Shown one piece after another: positions 51,953 to 61,906 of a stretch of DNA of 64,000 bases. The stretch is taken from contig DAHUXN010000013.1 in the NCBI GenBank assembly GCA_027307115.1, forward strand, positions 1 to 64,000, given 5' to 3'. Under the pieces are notes generated by a model. The model did not search any database. It saw only the letters and a list, made by a program, of their open reading frames with translations, and was not told the DNA's origin. Each line of letters opens with the position of its first letter. Position 1 is the first letter of the stretch. Position numbers and translations under genes: made by a program. The stretch comes from Acidobacteriota bacterium (lineage in GTDB: Bacteria > Acidobacteriota > Terriglobia > Acidiferrales > UBA7541).

Positions 51953-54900
51953 GCGACACATCTCCCAAACCGGGCAACTTCACTCACGCCCTGCGATTGG
52001 CGGGCCGCGTGGCGCACATCTTCATTCAGTCGAAGCTGACGCCGCTCATCGTCGTCGCCTCCCTCCTCCTGGGATTTTTCAGCATTCTCAAAACACCGCG
52101 CGAAGAGGAACCGCAGATTGTCGTCCCCATGCTGGACATTTTTGTCCAGATGCCGGGAGCGTCGGCCGAAGAAGTGACGCAACGCGCTACCGTGCCCATG
52201 GAAAAGCTGCTCCGCGAAATTCCCGGAGTCGAGTACATCTACTCGATCAGCCACCCCGGCCTGAGCATGGTGATCGTGCGCTTTTATGTAGGTACGAAAG
52301 AAGAAGACGCGATCGTAAAGACCTATAACAAGCTTTATTCGAACTTCGACCGCATCCCTCAAGGAGTTTCGCAGCCGATCATCAAAGTGCGTTCGATTGA
52401 TGACGTGCCTATTCTCGCTCTGACACTCTGGGGCAAGGACTACGACGCTTTCCAGTTGCGACGCATCGCGGATGAATTGGAGCACGCGCTCAAGCAACTG
52501 GACGACGTTTCCGAAACGGCCATCATCGGCGGGCAGCCTCGCAACTTGCGCGTCGTACTGGACACGCAACGCCTCGCAGCCTACGGACTGACTCCGAATT
52601 CCGTTGTCATGCAACTCGGAGCGGCGAATACGCGCAATCAGGCGGGGAACTTTGCACGTGGCAACGAGGAGTTTCAAGTCGAAGCGGGCAACTTCTTTTC
52701 GCACCCTGAAGAACTGCAACAAGTGGTCGTCGGCGTTCACGCAGGACGCCCTGTGTACCTACGGGACGTCGCCGAAAAAATCGTGGACGGACCCGCGGAA
52801 CCCACTGATTACGTTCTCTTCGCCAGCGCCAAGGGGACCACTGGCAGCGTGGCCAATCCCGAATATCCGGGGGTCACCATCACCGTGGCCAAACGCAAAG
52901 GCGCCAACGCCACGATCATTGCCGAGAATGTTCTGCGCAAGGTCGATTCTCTTCGCGGCGTCACCCTGCCAAATGATTTGAACGTCACCGTCACGCGCAA
53001 CTATGGCGAAACGGCCAAGGACAAGTCGAACGAATTGCTCGAGCATCTCTTGATCGCCACTCTTTCGGTCACCCTGTTGATCGGCCTGGCGCTGGGCTGG
53101 CGCGAATCAGGCGTCGTGCTTCTCGCGATTCCCGTAACGCTGGCGCTGACCCTGGCCATCTTCTACCTCTACGGCTACACTCTCAATCGCGTGACTCTTT
53201 TCGCGCTGATCTTTTCCATCGGCATCCTGGTGGACGACGCCATTGTCGTGGTCGAGAACATAGTTCGCCATTTCCGCCTGACCGAAAATCTTGGTCGCCC
53301 GCTCGCTGACGTTGCCGTCGAGGCCGTGGACGAAGTCGGCAACCCCACCATCCTCGCTACGTTCGCGGTGATTGCGGCCATCCTGCCCATGGCCTTTGTG
53401 CGCGGTCTCATGGGGCCCTACATGCGTCCCATCCCCGTAGGCGCTTCTTCGGCCATGATGTTTTCGCTGATGGTGGCCTTCGTGGTTTCGCCGTGGGCTG
53501 CCTTGCGGTTGCTCCGCCATTACGCCGTGAGTGCAAAGTCCATGCACGAAGCCGAAGGCTGGAGCGCCAGACTCTACCGGCGCCTGATGGTGCCCTTGAT
53601 CCAAAAACCCGTTCTGCGCTGGATCTTTCTTGGGGGAGTGGTTGTCCTTCTCTTGGGAGCCATGGCGTTCATTCCGCTCAAATGGGTGAAAGTGAAAATG
53701 CTTCCCTTTGACAACAAGAGCGAATTCCAGGTCATTATCGACATGCCCGACGGAACCCCGCTGGAGCAGACCACACGTGTGGCGCAGGCTCTAGGGAACT
53801 ACTTGGGCCGGCAGCCCGAAGTCATCAATTACCAGGTTTATGCCGGAACCTCGGGGCCCTACAACTTCAACGGACTCGTGCGGCATTACTTCTTGCGCCG
53901 TCAACCAAACCAGGCCGATATCCAGGTCAACCTTCTGTCTCGACATGACCGCAAAGCGCAGAGCCACGAAATCGCCCGCAGATTGCGCCCCGAGTTGGAC
54001 AAGATCGCTGCTCCCTTCGGCGCCCGCATCAAAGTCGCCGAAGTTCCGCCCGGGCCGCCCGTTCTCGAAACTCTCGTCGCCGAAGTCTATGGGCCGGACT
54101 ACAAGGGTCAGACCGAACTGGCGGCGAAAATAAAGAAGATTTTCGAAGAAACTCCAGGTGTCGTGGACGTTGATTGGTACGTGGAAGATTCCCAGAAAAA
54201 GTACGACATGAAAGTGGATCTCGAAAAGGCAGCCCTGCAGGGCGTTTCGGCCGCGGAGGTCACGCGCACGGTCCAGATAGGCCTGAGCGGCGCCTCGGCG
54301 GGCCTGCTCCACGATCCCGCGTCGCGGGAAGATGTTCCCATCGAAGTGCGCCTCTCCCGGCCGGACCGCTCCGGCATCGAAGGCCTCGAAGATTTGAAAC
54401 TCCCCAGCCCCTCCGGCGCGGAGGTTTCCCTTCGCGAGGTCACCGACCTCCGGCAAACGGTCATCGATCAGAGCATTTATCGTAAGAACCTGCGGCCCGT
54501 GGTCTACGTCACGGGGGATGTCGCCGGCACCATTGAGAGTCCCGTTTATGCAATCCTCAAAATGCGCGATGCCATCAGCAAAATCAAACTGCCCGGCGGG
54601 TACGGCGTGAAGCAATACAGCGGCACGACGTTGCCAGAGCGGACAGATCGCTACTCTATGAAATGGGACGGCGAATGGCAGATAACGGTGGAAGTTTTCC
54701 GCGACCTCGGTTTGGCCTTCGCGGCCGTCTTGGTGCTGATTTACGTATTGGTGGTCGGCTGGTTCAAATCCTTCAAGACACCTCTAGTGATCATGGCCCC
54801 GATTCCGTTGACGCTCGTCGGCATCTTGCCCGCCCACGCACTGTTGGGAGCATTTTTCACCGCGACTTCGATGATTGGCTTCATCGCCGGCGCCGGCATC

Positions 54901-55221
54901 ATCGTGCGAAACTCGATCATTCTTGTGGACTTCATCCGCCTGCGCCGCTCCAACGGGATGTCGCTGGAACAAGCCGTCGTGGACGCTGGCGCCGTGCGTT
55001 TCCGCCCCATCTTGCTGACTGCCGCCGCCGTTGTCGTAGGCGCGAGTGTAATTCTGTTCGATCCGATTTTCCAGGGGCTCGCGATTTCCCTGATGGCAGG
55101 CGCAGTAGCTTCCACCGCTCTCTCCCAAATGGCAATTCCAGTGCTCTATTATTTGACCGAACGCGGTGGCGCAGGAGCTGTTCCGCCCGCAGGTGAGAAT
55201 CGTGTGACCGCAGCAGATTGA
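51949..55221 (+). CDS. RND-family efflux pump permease
   Basis: The 1090-residue inner-membrane proton-driven transporter has twelve helices and two large periplasmic loops. The N-terminal [29 protein letters not shown] pattern and [12 protein letters not shown] (first repeat, helix 4) are typical. The helix 4 acidic pair of HAE-type pumps is present as VDD; the heavy-metal CzcA motif is not seen, so drugs, solvents or lipids are likelier substrates. The second helix 10-11 region reads [20 protein letters not shown]. Confidence 0.93.
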   Translation: MSDTSPKPGNFTHALRLAGRVAHIFIQSKLTPLIVVASLLLGFFSILKTPREEEPQIVVPMLDIFVQMPGASAEEVTQRATVPMEKLLREIPGVEYIYSISHPGLSMVIVRFYVGTKEEDAIVKTYNKLYSNFDRIPQGVSQPIIKVRSIDDVPILALTLWGKDYDAFQLRRIADELEHALKQLDDVSETAIIGGQPRNLRVVLDTQRLAAYGLTPNSVVMQLGAANTRNQAGNFARGNEEFQVEAGNFFSHPEELQQVVVGVHAGRPVYLRDVAEKIVDGPAEPTDYVLFASAKGTTGSVANPEYPGVTITVAKRKGANATIIAENVLRKVDSLRGVTLPNDLNVTVTRNYGETAKDKSNELLEHLLIATLSVTLLIGLALGWRESGVVLLAIPVTLALTLAIFYLYGYTLNRVTLFALIFSIGILVDDAIVVVENIVRHFRLTENLGRPLADVAVEAVDEVGNPTILATFAVIAAILPMAFVRGLMGPYMRPIPVGASSAMMFSLMVAFVVSPWAALRLLRHYAVSAKSMHEAEGWSARLYRRLMVPLIQKPVLRWIFLGGVVVLLLGAMAFIPLKWVKVKMLPFDNKSEFQVIIDMPDGTPLEQTTRVAQALGNYLGRQPEVINYQVYAGTSGPYNFNGLVRHYFLRRQPNQADIQVNLLSRHDRKAQSHEIARRLRPELDKIAAPFGARIKVAEVPPGPPVLETLVAEVYGPDYKGQTELAAKIKKIFEETPGVVDVDWYVEDSQKKYDMKVDLEKAALQGVSAAEVTRTVQIGLSGASAGLLHDPASREDVPIEVRLSRPDRSGIEGLEDLKLPSPSGAEVSLREVTDLRQTVIDQSIYRKNLRPVVYVTGDVAGTIESPVYAILKMRDAISKIKLPGGYGVKQYSGTTLPERTDRYSMKWDGEWQITVEVFRDLGLAFAAVLVLIYVLVVGWFKSFKTPLVIMAPIPLTLVGILPAHALLGAFFTATSMIGFIAGAGIIVRNSIILVDFIRLRRSNGMSLEQAVVDAGAVRFRPILLTAAAVVVGASVILFDPIFQGLAISLMAGAVASTALSQMAIPVLYYLTERGGAGAVPPAGENRVTAAD

Positions 55222-55236
55222 AAAGGAGGCAATATC

Positions 55237-55425
55237 ATGACTGTAGATCGCTACCTTAGACTCATCGCAGGAGCTTTCGTCCTAGCTTCTCTCGCATTGG
55301 GATATTGGATAAGCCCCTACTGGTTTTTGTTTACTGCATTCGTCGGTCTAAATCTGCTCCAGTCCGCATTTACAAACTGGTGCCCTATGATGACAATCCT
55401 TCGCAAAGCAGGCGTGAAGGCTTAG
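55237..55425 (+). CDS. DUF2892 small membrane protein
   Basis: The 62-residue protein has two hydrophobic segments (about 8-26 and 28-45) and the ending NWCPMMTILRKAGVK that is typical of DUF2892/YgaP-like inner-membrane proteins, in which a Cys lies before the final Pro. AAAGGAGG lies before the ATG. It starts 15 bases after the RND gene, so it closes the operon. Related proteins sit next to rhodanese or OsmC-like genes in sulphur or redox-stress loci. Confidence 0.85.
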   Translation: MTVDRYLRLIAGAFVLASLALGYWISPYWFLFTAFVGLNLLQSAFTNWCPMMTILRKAGVKA

Positions 55426-55569
55426 TCGGGAACCATAAGAAACGCGCGCTTGGAGGTCGCGCTCTCGGGACAGCAATGCCACGAATTTCGGTGTGACGTG
55501 TTGACACGGCGTCGCGGTTATGTCCCCGGGGGCGCTCCAAAATTCTGTCTCAGGTCAATACGATTACGA

Positions 55570-57915
55570 TCAGTTGGCCCTTCCTGTTTCGTTTGTGGCC
55601 AGGCGTGCTGAATGAGACAAAGCCAGATACTCGCGCCTGGCCACTTGAAGGATAGGGACGTCGTTGTCGGCATTCTTCCAGAGCTCAAGAAAGTGTTCGT
55701 ATGCTTTGAGACTATCTATTTTCTTTCCCATGAGATTGTCCGCTCGCGCGAGACCAAGATAGGCAAGCGAGAGATAGGGCGAGAGTGGATCCACTCCGCG
55801 GTGATCCAACATTTTCTGAAACTCTTTTGCGGCATCCGCACCGGAGTTGCTGGCGAGATAGGCCTGGCCTCGAATGTAAACTGGAAGCAAATCCGCCACC
55901 TGGCCGAACTCGTAAGGCAGAGCTGCCTTCATCATGTCGGTCACTTGTGCAGAACTCGGCCGATGCGATTCTGCCATAACAGTTTGGATCATCGGCGAAA
56001 AGACTCCCATATTGAGCGTCGCCAGAGGATAAGAGCGATTGAATTCTTCCGCGACACGTTTTGCCTGCACCGCGTCGTCCGCGAGCGCAAACACGAGAGC
56101 ATTTAAGCCAAGATCTATTTCGCCATGTCCGGAACGGAGAGATGCAGCGGCCATGCGGCGGGCCTCCACTGTCTTGCCAATCAGGATGTTGAGCAGGGCA
56201 TCGTCGGCCATGGTGTTGGCAGCACCTTCATGTTGGCCAGCCGCCTGCAATTGCGCCACATTTTGCTGAAATAGCCGATTTGCTTCCTTCATTCGTCCCT
56301 GCGCCGCCGCGGCCTCTGCTTCCACATAAAGCATCCCTGGTTCGTCCGCGTTCCGGGCGGCCATATCCATCTCACGCTGCGAAGCTTTCTTATTGCCGTC
56401 CATCAAGGCCATTTCATACAAACTTATATGGATTGTGTCAGTGTCGCGCTTCCTAGCGACAGCCTCTTCGCAGACGGCCTGCGCTTCTCTAAACCGATTG
56501 CTCCCCAGGAAGCCAAGGACGAGATTCGTGTAACCAAAAGAGTGATTTGGATTGAGGAGTACCGCTTCCTTTGCGGCTTTGATTGACGTTTCGTAACGGC
56601 CCAACTGATTTGCATCATTCGCCAGAGCATTGTATGCAAGCCATTGGTCTGGGTACGTCTGTTCCCACAGTTCGTAATTTTCGGAGGCCTTTTCCAACTC
56701 TCCTGTCACAATGTCGAAATAACGACCGGCAATGTAAAATCGCTCGGGTTCAGTGGCGCGCGACCGCAATTCAAAAGCGCTTTTGAAATATTGGCTTGCG
56801 GCAATCGTTTCCCCCCGGTTGGAATAGGCAGATCCGAGCTGCGCATAGGCCATCGCAAAATTTGGATCAAGCGTCACGGCAGTCTTAAATGCGGGAATAG
56901 ATTTGGCCGAGTTATCGCGGGCGCGCAGCTCCAGACCCAATTGATATGCCTTTAGCGCGTCCAGAGAGTTCGTCGTGGCCTGCTCGATGGGAACGCCATA
57001 GTCATGGAGAGAGTCTCTCGATTCTCCCAGCTTCTTGCGGAGATTTTCGACAGCCCTTCCCAAACCGGGGAGCACCTGGTCTTTTGCGACCGCAGTTACT
57101 TCCTGGCGTGCCAGCGAATTCCCATCGGCGCAACGGTCTGCTTCGAGCACAATCCGATAACTCGCGCCCTGTTGTGAGATCGTTCCGGTAACCGCGGCCT
57201 TGGCTCCGGCTTGCTGGCATACTTCGCGTGTCAGCGCAGGGGTTAATTTTTCACCCGGCGGGCGTCCGAGACCTTGCAGGGTTTCTTCGAGTTTTGTGTC
57301 CGAGGGGATCGTGAAGAAAGGCGATTGCGCAAGCTGCACAACCACGGCCCGGCGCAAGGAACCGTCAAAAACGGGGTCTCCGGTCGAGTTGGAAAAATCC
57401 CCGACGATAATGCCGTCTCGTCGCGACAAGGTCGCCTGATGTCGTGACCTTAGATAAACAGCCAGCAAGCAAAGCAGAATGGCGAGCGTGATCCCGACCG
57501 ATATTACTTTTCGGCGCGATTTCGGCAGCGACGAAAATGCAACCGACGGCGCTATTGCCAGCTCCGGGCTACGATTCCCTTGTTGGACGGGTGCCACGAA
57601 GCGGTAACCGCGGCGAGGGATTGTTTCGATAAATCGTGGATTGTCGGCATCGTCGCCGAGCGCGTCGCGGAGTTTGCCTACGGCAACGCTGAGTGACGCG
57701 TCGAAATCGACGAAAGTATTCCCAGGCCAGAGGCTCTGCCGCACGGTTTCTCGACTGACTATCTCGCCCGCGTTCTCGAGGAGCAAGCTCAGGAGCCGAA
57801 AGGGCTGCTCTTGCAGCTTGATTCGAACACCCTTCCTCAAGAACTCCCCGGTTTCCGGGTTCGCTTCGAACATTCCAAAGCGATAGACAGTATGATTTGC
57901 GGAATCAGACTTCAT
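55570..57915 (-). CDS. Winged-helix transcriptional regulator with membrane segment and TPR domain
   Basis: The protein of about 781 residues has an OmpR/PhoB-type DNA-binding domain at the N-terminus (about 10-105; RLLSLLLENAGEIVSRETVRQSLWP, ETIPRRGYRFVAPV), one membrane helix (about 140-160, ISVGITLAILLCLLAVYL), and a periplasmic region with about ten TPR-like repeats (GSAYSNRGETIAASQYFKSAF, LANDANQLGRYETSIKAAKEA). CadC-like topology: sensing outside, DNA binding inside. Such proteins are numerous in Acidobacteria. ATG 57915 or GTG 57924 may be the start; neither has a good Shine-Dalgarno. Convergent with the efflux operon. Confidence 0.88.
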   Translation of the reverse strand: MKSDSANHTVYRFGMFEANPETGEFLRKGVRIKLQEQPFRLLSLLLENAGEIVSRETVRQSLWPGNTFVDFDASLSVAVGKLRDALGDDADNPRFIETIPRRGYRFVAPVQQGNRSPELAIAPSVAFSSLPKSRRKVISVGITLAILLCLLAVYLRSRHQATLSRRDGIIVGDFSNSTGDPVFDGSLRRAVVVQLAQSPFFTIPSDTKLEETLQGLGRPPGEKLTPALTREVCQQAGAKAAVTGTISQQGASYRIVLEADRCADGNSLARQEVTAVAKDQVLPGLGRAVENLRKKLGESRDSLHDYGVPIEQATTNSLDALKAYQLGLELRARDNSAKSIPAFKTAVTLDPNFAMAYAQLGSAYSNRGETIAASQYFKSAFELRSRATEPERFYIAGRYFDIVTGELEKASENYELWEQTYPDQWLAYNALANDANQLGRYETSIKAAKEAVLLNPNHSFGYTNLVLGFLGSNRFREAQAVCEEAVARKRDTDTIHISLYEMALMDGNKKASQREMDMAARNADEPGMLYVEAEAAAAQGRMKEANRLFQQNVAQLQAAGQHEGAANTMADDALLNILIGKTVEARRMAAASLRSGHGEIDLGLNALVFALADDAVQAKRVAEEFNRSYPLATLNMGVFSPMIQTVMAESHRPSSAQVTDMMKAALPYEFGQVADLLPVYIRGQAYLASNSGADAAKEFQKMLDHRGVDPLSPYLSLAYLGLARADNLMGKKIDSLKAYEHFLELWKNADNDVPILQVARREYLALSHSARLATNETGRAN

Positions 57916-58117
57916 AGGTGGCACTGCGAGTTAGGTTCAGCAGGAGTTTACCATGACCGTTTGCTTGCCGAAACCGGTTTAGATATCCATGTAACGTTCG
58001 CTATATACAACACTTAGTTGTTTAAGCAGATTTTGAAGAGAGTTTCTTTGACTCCGCTCACGAGTTTCGGCACCTTCGCCATTTCTAGCAATCCGACGGA
58101 CAGAACTGAGAAAAATT

Positions 58118-58312
58118 ATGAACGTAGTTCGAAGAATCGCGATGGTCATTGGAGGAACCGTGGTCGTAGCTCTGGTATCAGCGCTGGCGGTTCCGAGCGC
58201 CGCGCACGCGGTGCTTTCCGCGCTCATGACGGTAGCGAACCCCTCGGCCAATCCCATGCCAGTTCAGAAAGTAAAGGACCCCGTCGCCAACTTTAATATC
58301 CGTGTTGCTTAG
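58118..58312 (+). CDS. Small exported protein, unknown function
   Basis: The 64-residue product has a signal peptide (VIGGTVVVALVSALAVPSAAHA, cleavage near residue 30) and a mature part of about 33 residues with two short NP motifs (ANPSANPMP). The composition and signal peptide argue for a real gene. It ends 11 bases before the thioredoxin gene. No function can be assigned. Confidence 0.55.
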   Translation: MNVVRRIAMVIGGTVVVALVSALAVPSAAHAVLSALMTVANPSANPMPVQKVKDPVANFNIRVA

Positions 58313-58323
58313 TCCGGAAGCAG

Positions 58324-59076
58324 GTGGTACGCGTGCGAGGAAAGGTAGTGCTCATCTCCGGTTTTTTTTCGCCGTTGGCAGCCCTTTTTCTGTACGCGCT
58401 CGTCTACACCATACTGACTCGGTCCAGCGCCGATCTCGAAAAGGATTGGTTTTTTCGGCTCTCCTTGTCGACTCTCGCGATGACCCTGCCGTTTCTCTTC
58501 ACCTTGGTTCTCACCATAAATGACCGCCGCCAGCGCGCGCTTTCTCTGCCCGCGAAAGTAGGTCTGACCATTGCGATTCTCTCGCTGGGTCTTGCCTGGA
58601 AACCTGTGAGCGACGGCGTCACGCGTTCGAAGCAGTCCCGAAACCAAGCCATGCGTAATGTGGCCGCGCCGCCCTTCGAAACGGTGGACATTCTCGGGAA
58701 GACACAGCGTCTGGGAGACCACAAGGGCGAGGTTGTGCTCGTGAATATCTGGGCGACGTGGTGCGAGCCCTGCCGGACTGAGATGCCGAAGCTCGACAGG
58801 CTATACCAACGACGGAAGCCTCAAGGGTTCATCGTATTCGGCCTGTCGGGTGAAAGTGTCGACATGCAACGAAAGTATTGGGAAGAGGTCCCCGTGAGTT
58901 ACCCGCTTCTCACGCTGAAAGGGAAAGTTCCCAATCTCTACCGCGATATCGTGCGCTACCCAGCAATATTTCTGATTGATCGCCAAGGCCGACTGCAGTC
59001 GGCACCCGGCCCGGATCAGCCTTTCGAGAAGCTTGAGACCGCCGTCGATGCCCTCCTCAGCAGCGGCTCTCACTAG
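58324..59076 (+). CDS. TlpA/ResA-like membrane-anchored thioredoxin
   Basis: The 250-residue protein has two or three N-terminal membrane helices (about 10-30, 46-66 and 78-96), then a periplasmic thioredoxin-fold domain (about 110-245) with active site WATWCEPCRTEMP and the cis-Pro region YPAIFLIDRQG. Such proteins reduce disulphides in apocytochromes or other exported proteins, which suits an organism with many c-type cytochromes. The start is a GTG at 58324 or 58333. Confidence 0.88.
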   Translation: MVRVRGKVVLISGFFSPLAALFLYALVYTILTRSSADLEKDWFFRLSLSTLAMTLPFLFTLVLTINDRRQRALSLPAKVGLTIAILSLGLAWKPVSDGVTRSKQSRNQAMRNVAAPPFETVDILGKTQRLGDHKGEVVLVNIWATWCEPCRTEMPKLDRLYQRRKPQGFIVFGLSGESVDMQRKYWEEVPVSYPLLTLKGKVPNLYRDIVRYPAIFLIDRQGRLQSAPGPDQPFEKLETAVDALLSSGSH

Positions 59077-59241
59077 TTGTCCAGGTTGGCGCTGTTGTTC
59101 CGTTTCTGGCACTGAAATTTCCGTCTAATAGGGTTGCGGATTCCTGTCATCGTTCGGGAACCAACACGGTACTGACGCCACGACCGGCGAGCTCGCCGCT
59201 CCTGCGATTTTACGCTGCCTTTGCCGAAGTGAAAGCCGCAG

Positions 59242-60411
59242 GTGCATTCTTGCGGTATTTGTAAAGCCGACGTTGCGGATGAACATTGCCAGGGTATACA
59301 GTGTTGGCCAAACTTGGCAGCCCAAAAAAGGACTCAGGTAAGCGACGGCTGCTGTTTGAAAAGGGGTGCATGGGCGGAGCCGGTCGGCCACCAAAAGAAG
59401 GCCCTGCGGGCACTTCGATCCAGCGCCGATGGTGCTGCCCCATCTGCGCCCGGCTCCGATCTTTCGAATGCCGGCCCACCCCTCGGCACTTCCGCTTCTG
59501 TGCCTGCAGCTGATGTCGATGCGACGCTTGATGATATAGGCTCAGCCCGCTCGTCTGGCTCTGCGGGTTCCTCGCCCCGGTCACCTTCCGCTACCTCCGA
59601 GATCAAATCCATCGGTCCCTACCGGCTGCTGCAGCTGCTTGGCGAAGGAGGCATGGGCGAGGTGTGGCTTGCTGAGCAGAAGAAACCTATCCAGCGTACG
59701 GTGGCTCTGAAACTGATCAAGACTGGCATGGACACTAAGGCTGTGGTGGCCCGCTTCGAGTCCGAGCGCCAGGCCCTTGCCCTCATGGATCATCCGAACA
59801 TTGCTCGCGTATTCGACGCCGGCTCCACCCCCGAGGGTCGGCCCTACTTCGTCATGGAATATGTCCCCGGACTGCCTCTCACCGAATACTGCGATAAACA
59901 CCGGCTTAGTATGAAAGAGCGCCTCGCATTGTTCTTACAGGTCTGCGACGGCGTGCAGCACGCTCACCAAAAAGCTGTCATCCACCGCGACTTGAAGCCC
60001 TCAAAAGTGCTGGTCGTCGAGCACGAGAGCAATGCGGTGCCAAAGATTATCGATTTCGGGTTGGCCAAAGCCATTGGGCAGCGGCTCATCGAGAAAACCC
60101 TGTTCACCGAGCTCGGCGTGATGATGGGCACGCCGGAGTACATGAGTCCGGAGCAAGCCGACCAGCGCGAACAGAACATTGACACGCGCACCGATGTCTA
60201 TTCGCTCGGGGTAATTCTCTACCAATTGCTCGTGGGAGTGCTTCCGTTTGACGCTAAGACGTTTCGAGCTGTGGGGCTGGAAGCAATCCTGCGGGTGATT
60301 CGCGAGCAGGAACCTCCTAAGCCGAGCGCGATGCACTCGAAGCGGCAGAACGTCAGGGTTCCTCTTTCAGACGGAGTCGGGCCGACCGCTGACACAGCGC
60401 AATGTTCTTAG
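59242..60411 (+). pseudogene. Truncated, probably inactive Hanks-type Ser/Thr kinase with chimeric 3' end
   Basis: A kinase domain begins with [19 protein letters not shown] (about residue 123) and continues through VALKLIK, the catalytic loop (248-255), DFG (IIDFGLAKA) and APE-type [12 protein letters not shown]. Two defects stand out. The catalytic loop reads HRDLKPSK: the Mg-binding Asn is Lys255. After REQEPPKPS (about 360) homology stops, and the last 25 or so codons overlap a recombinase fragment read in another frame. The membrane helix and WD40/TPR sensor of full-length relatives are missing. The N-terminal 100 residues have no clear homology and the start (GTG 59242) is uncertain. 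Confidence 0.65.
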
Positions 60412-60721
60412 AGATGGCCTCGGTAGGATTCGCAGAGATATGAAGCTGGAAGGCGGAAAGGCGTTTCATTCTTTTCGTCGTTTCCGAACTTCACACCTGC
60501 GAAAGAACCGCGTGCCGTGGGACTTGCAAAAGCTGTGGCTTGGTCATGCCAACAAAGATGTCACAGACCGTTATGCGGAACAGTTGAAGGAAGACATTGA
60601 GTGGCGCAAGCAGGAAGCAGAAAGAGTAGGACTGGGGTTCGAGTTGCCTGCGCTAGAAAGTCCGATTGGGCTACTTGGGCTACCAAAACAGCAAAAATCG
60701 AAGTTGAAGAAAGTCGCTTAA
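60335..60721 (+). pseudogene. C-terminal fragment of a tyrosine recombinase (phage-type integrase)
   Basis: Read from about 60335 without needing a start codon, the frame encodes [20 protein letters not shown], then the catalytic box FHSFRRFRTSHLR (His-x-x-Arg) and LGHANKDVTDRYAE (His and Tyr nucleophile). This is the last third of a tyrosine recombinase; the first catalytic Arg and the core-binding domain are absent. The first ATG in frame is at 60440. It stops 25 bases before the 3' end of tRNA-Asn, a usual attachment site, and so marks the scar of an old integrated element. Confidence 0.8.
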
Positions 60722-60746
60722 CCGATTGAGGAATTGGAAATTAGGT

Positions 60747-60821
60747 TGGCTCCCCGGGCTAGATTCGAACTAGCAACCCTTCGGTTAACAGCCGAATGCT
60801 CTACCATTGAGCTACCGGGGA
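60747..60821 (-). tRNA. tRNA-Asn (GTT)
   Basis: A complete cloverleaf on the minus strand. The acceptor TCCCCGG pairs with CCGGGGA, the D arm reads GCTCAATGGTAGAGC, the anticodon arm is TTCGGCTGTTAACCGAA with anticodon GTT, and the T arm is GCTAGTTCGAATCTAGC. The discriminator is G and CCA is encoded (60747-60749). Its 3' end faces the integrase fragment. Confidence 0.96.
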
Positions 60822-60962
60822 ACATCAGTAGTTTGAATTATTCACGCCGCTTTTGCAACCATCACTCGGGCCACGGAAAATGGCGCGGAAATCGGGCGTG
60901 GGCCAGAACCTGGAGAGCGGAAACTTGGCGCCGGAATAGCTACCGATAAATCGTTCTGCAAC

Positions 60963-61265
60963 CTACTGTAGTCGCTGCGTTCTTGCGTCAAAGCCAACAA
61001 GTGCGTCGAAAATTGCCAGTACGTGCCGTCGGTACTCGACCATCCGCTCAAACAAAACGCGCAACTCTGGCTGCCGCGTGGAGTCGCGATCCCATTTCGC
61101 AAGCACGCCGGCGGGCACTTCAATGTCGCGGCGAAGTTGCTCCGGCGAATGCCCGCGCAAAAACAGGCCGTAGAAAAAAGCAGCCTCCCGTTGGGGAAAC
61201 TCAAGTTCCCGCAGTGAGTCTTCCGGGTTCGGAGCCAGCGTTGCCGGGTTGAGCTGTGTCGCCAT
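60963..61265 (-). CDS. Conserved small hypothetical protein
   Basis: The 100-residue, probably cytoplasmic and helical protein has a Pro-rich start followed by REAAFFYGLFLRGHSPEQLRRD and a helix LFERMVEYRRHVLAIFDAL. The middle part, with a short turn before VPAGVLAKWDRD, has the feel of a helix-turn-helix fold but lacks a clear match. The opposite strand and other frames give only low-complexity Arg/Ala products, so this frame is preferred. An alternative longer frame (60842-61306) overlaps it and is less protein-like. Confidence 0.6.
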   Translation of the reverse strand: MATQLNPATLAPNPEDSLRELEFPQREAAFFYGLFLRGHSPEQLRRDIEVPAGVLAKWDRDSTRQPELRVLFERMVEYRRHVLAIFDALVGFDARTQRLQ

Positions 61266-61336
61266 GACAAGAAAGGGAAGTTTACCGATTTCAATGCCCG
61301 CGTCAAGAGTACATGAAGCGGAATAGCACCGGAGAG

Positions 61337-61606
61337 TCAGTAGCGTGCGCGGCTGGCCCGGAGGAACATCTGGAGAGCGGTAACATTTGCCTGATCGCTG
61401 CCCAACCGCATGGCATCGACCGGAAGTCCTAGCACCTCCGCTTGCTCAAGGCTGAGTCCCGCGTCATCGAGCTCCGCCAAGCTATAACCTTCCGCGGGAA
61501 CCAGGCGGTTTCGCGCAGATCGATCCACAGGCCGCGGAGGATGAACCGCGGTACCGCGTCTCCGCATGCGGTTAAAAAAATCGTCCCAGTCTCGGCGGAT
61601 CCACAT
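61337..61606 (-). CDS. Small protein with ribosomal protein L13e-like C-terminus
   Basis: The 89-residue protein has a basic N-terminus (WIRRDWDDFFNRMRRRG) and a C-terminal half, YSLAELDDAGLSLEQAEVLG then LPVDAMRLGSDQANVTALQMFL, that follows the eL13 pattern F-L-EL--AG-----A--LGI-VD-RR----NV--LK of archaeal and eukaryotic ribosomes. Bacteria have no eL13 in their ribosomes, so this is a related helical fold used elsewhere, or a chance match. GGGGAGGG just before ATG 61606 sets the start; an ATG at 61633 is less well placed. Confidence 0.6.
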   Translation of the reverse strand: MWIRRDWDDFFNRMRRRGTAVHPPRPVDRSARNRLVPAEGYSLAELDDAGLSLEQAEVLGLPVDAMRLGSDQANVTALQMFLRASRARY

Positions 61607-61906
61607 TGGACCCTCCCCATCTTTCCTACGCAACCATTGGATGCGGAATCCCTCCGGCGGGTCGCATCGTGCCAGCGACTTCTTGCAATCCTCAGGTGCC
61701 GTGGATTGTAACCCCGCCTGTCAAGGAAAGTCGCACGACGGCGATTTTTGTATCGATAAGGTTACCAACGGATCCGACACGTTGGATGCCACCACGACCT
61801 CAGAGAGGAACCACACGAAGGCACACACTGTCCGACGTTGTTCAGGTGCCGCAAAAGGCTGCGGCTGGTATACTTTGACGAAGATTCCGCGAAGGAACTG
61901 ATTAGG
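61607..61906. other. Divergent intergenic region before thiI
   Basis: A 300-base gap between the small minus-strand gene and thiI. A hairpin (GCCGCA / TGCGGC, 61848-61865) lies directly before a -10-like TATACT (61869-61874), 33 bases before the thiI start. No other feature is seen. Confidence 0.35.

Noticed and set aside
51823-52740. 305-codon minus-strand open frame
   Set aside because: Antisense to the membrane-fusion and RND genes.
60734-60949. Plus-strand open frame beginning MEIRLAPRARFELATL
   Set aside because: It is a translation of the antisense of tRNA-Asn, a common annotation artefact.
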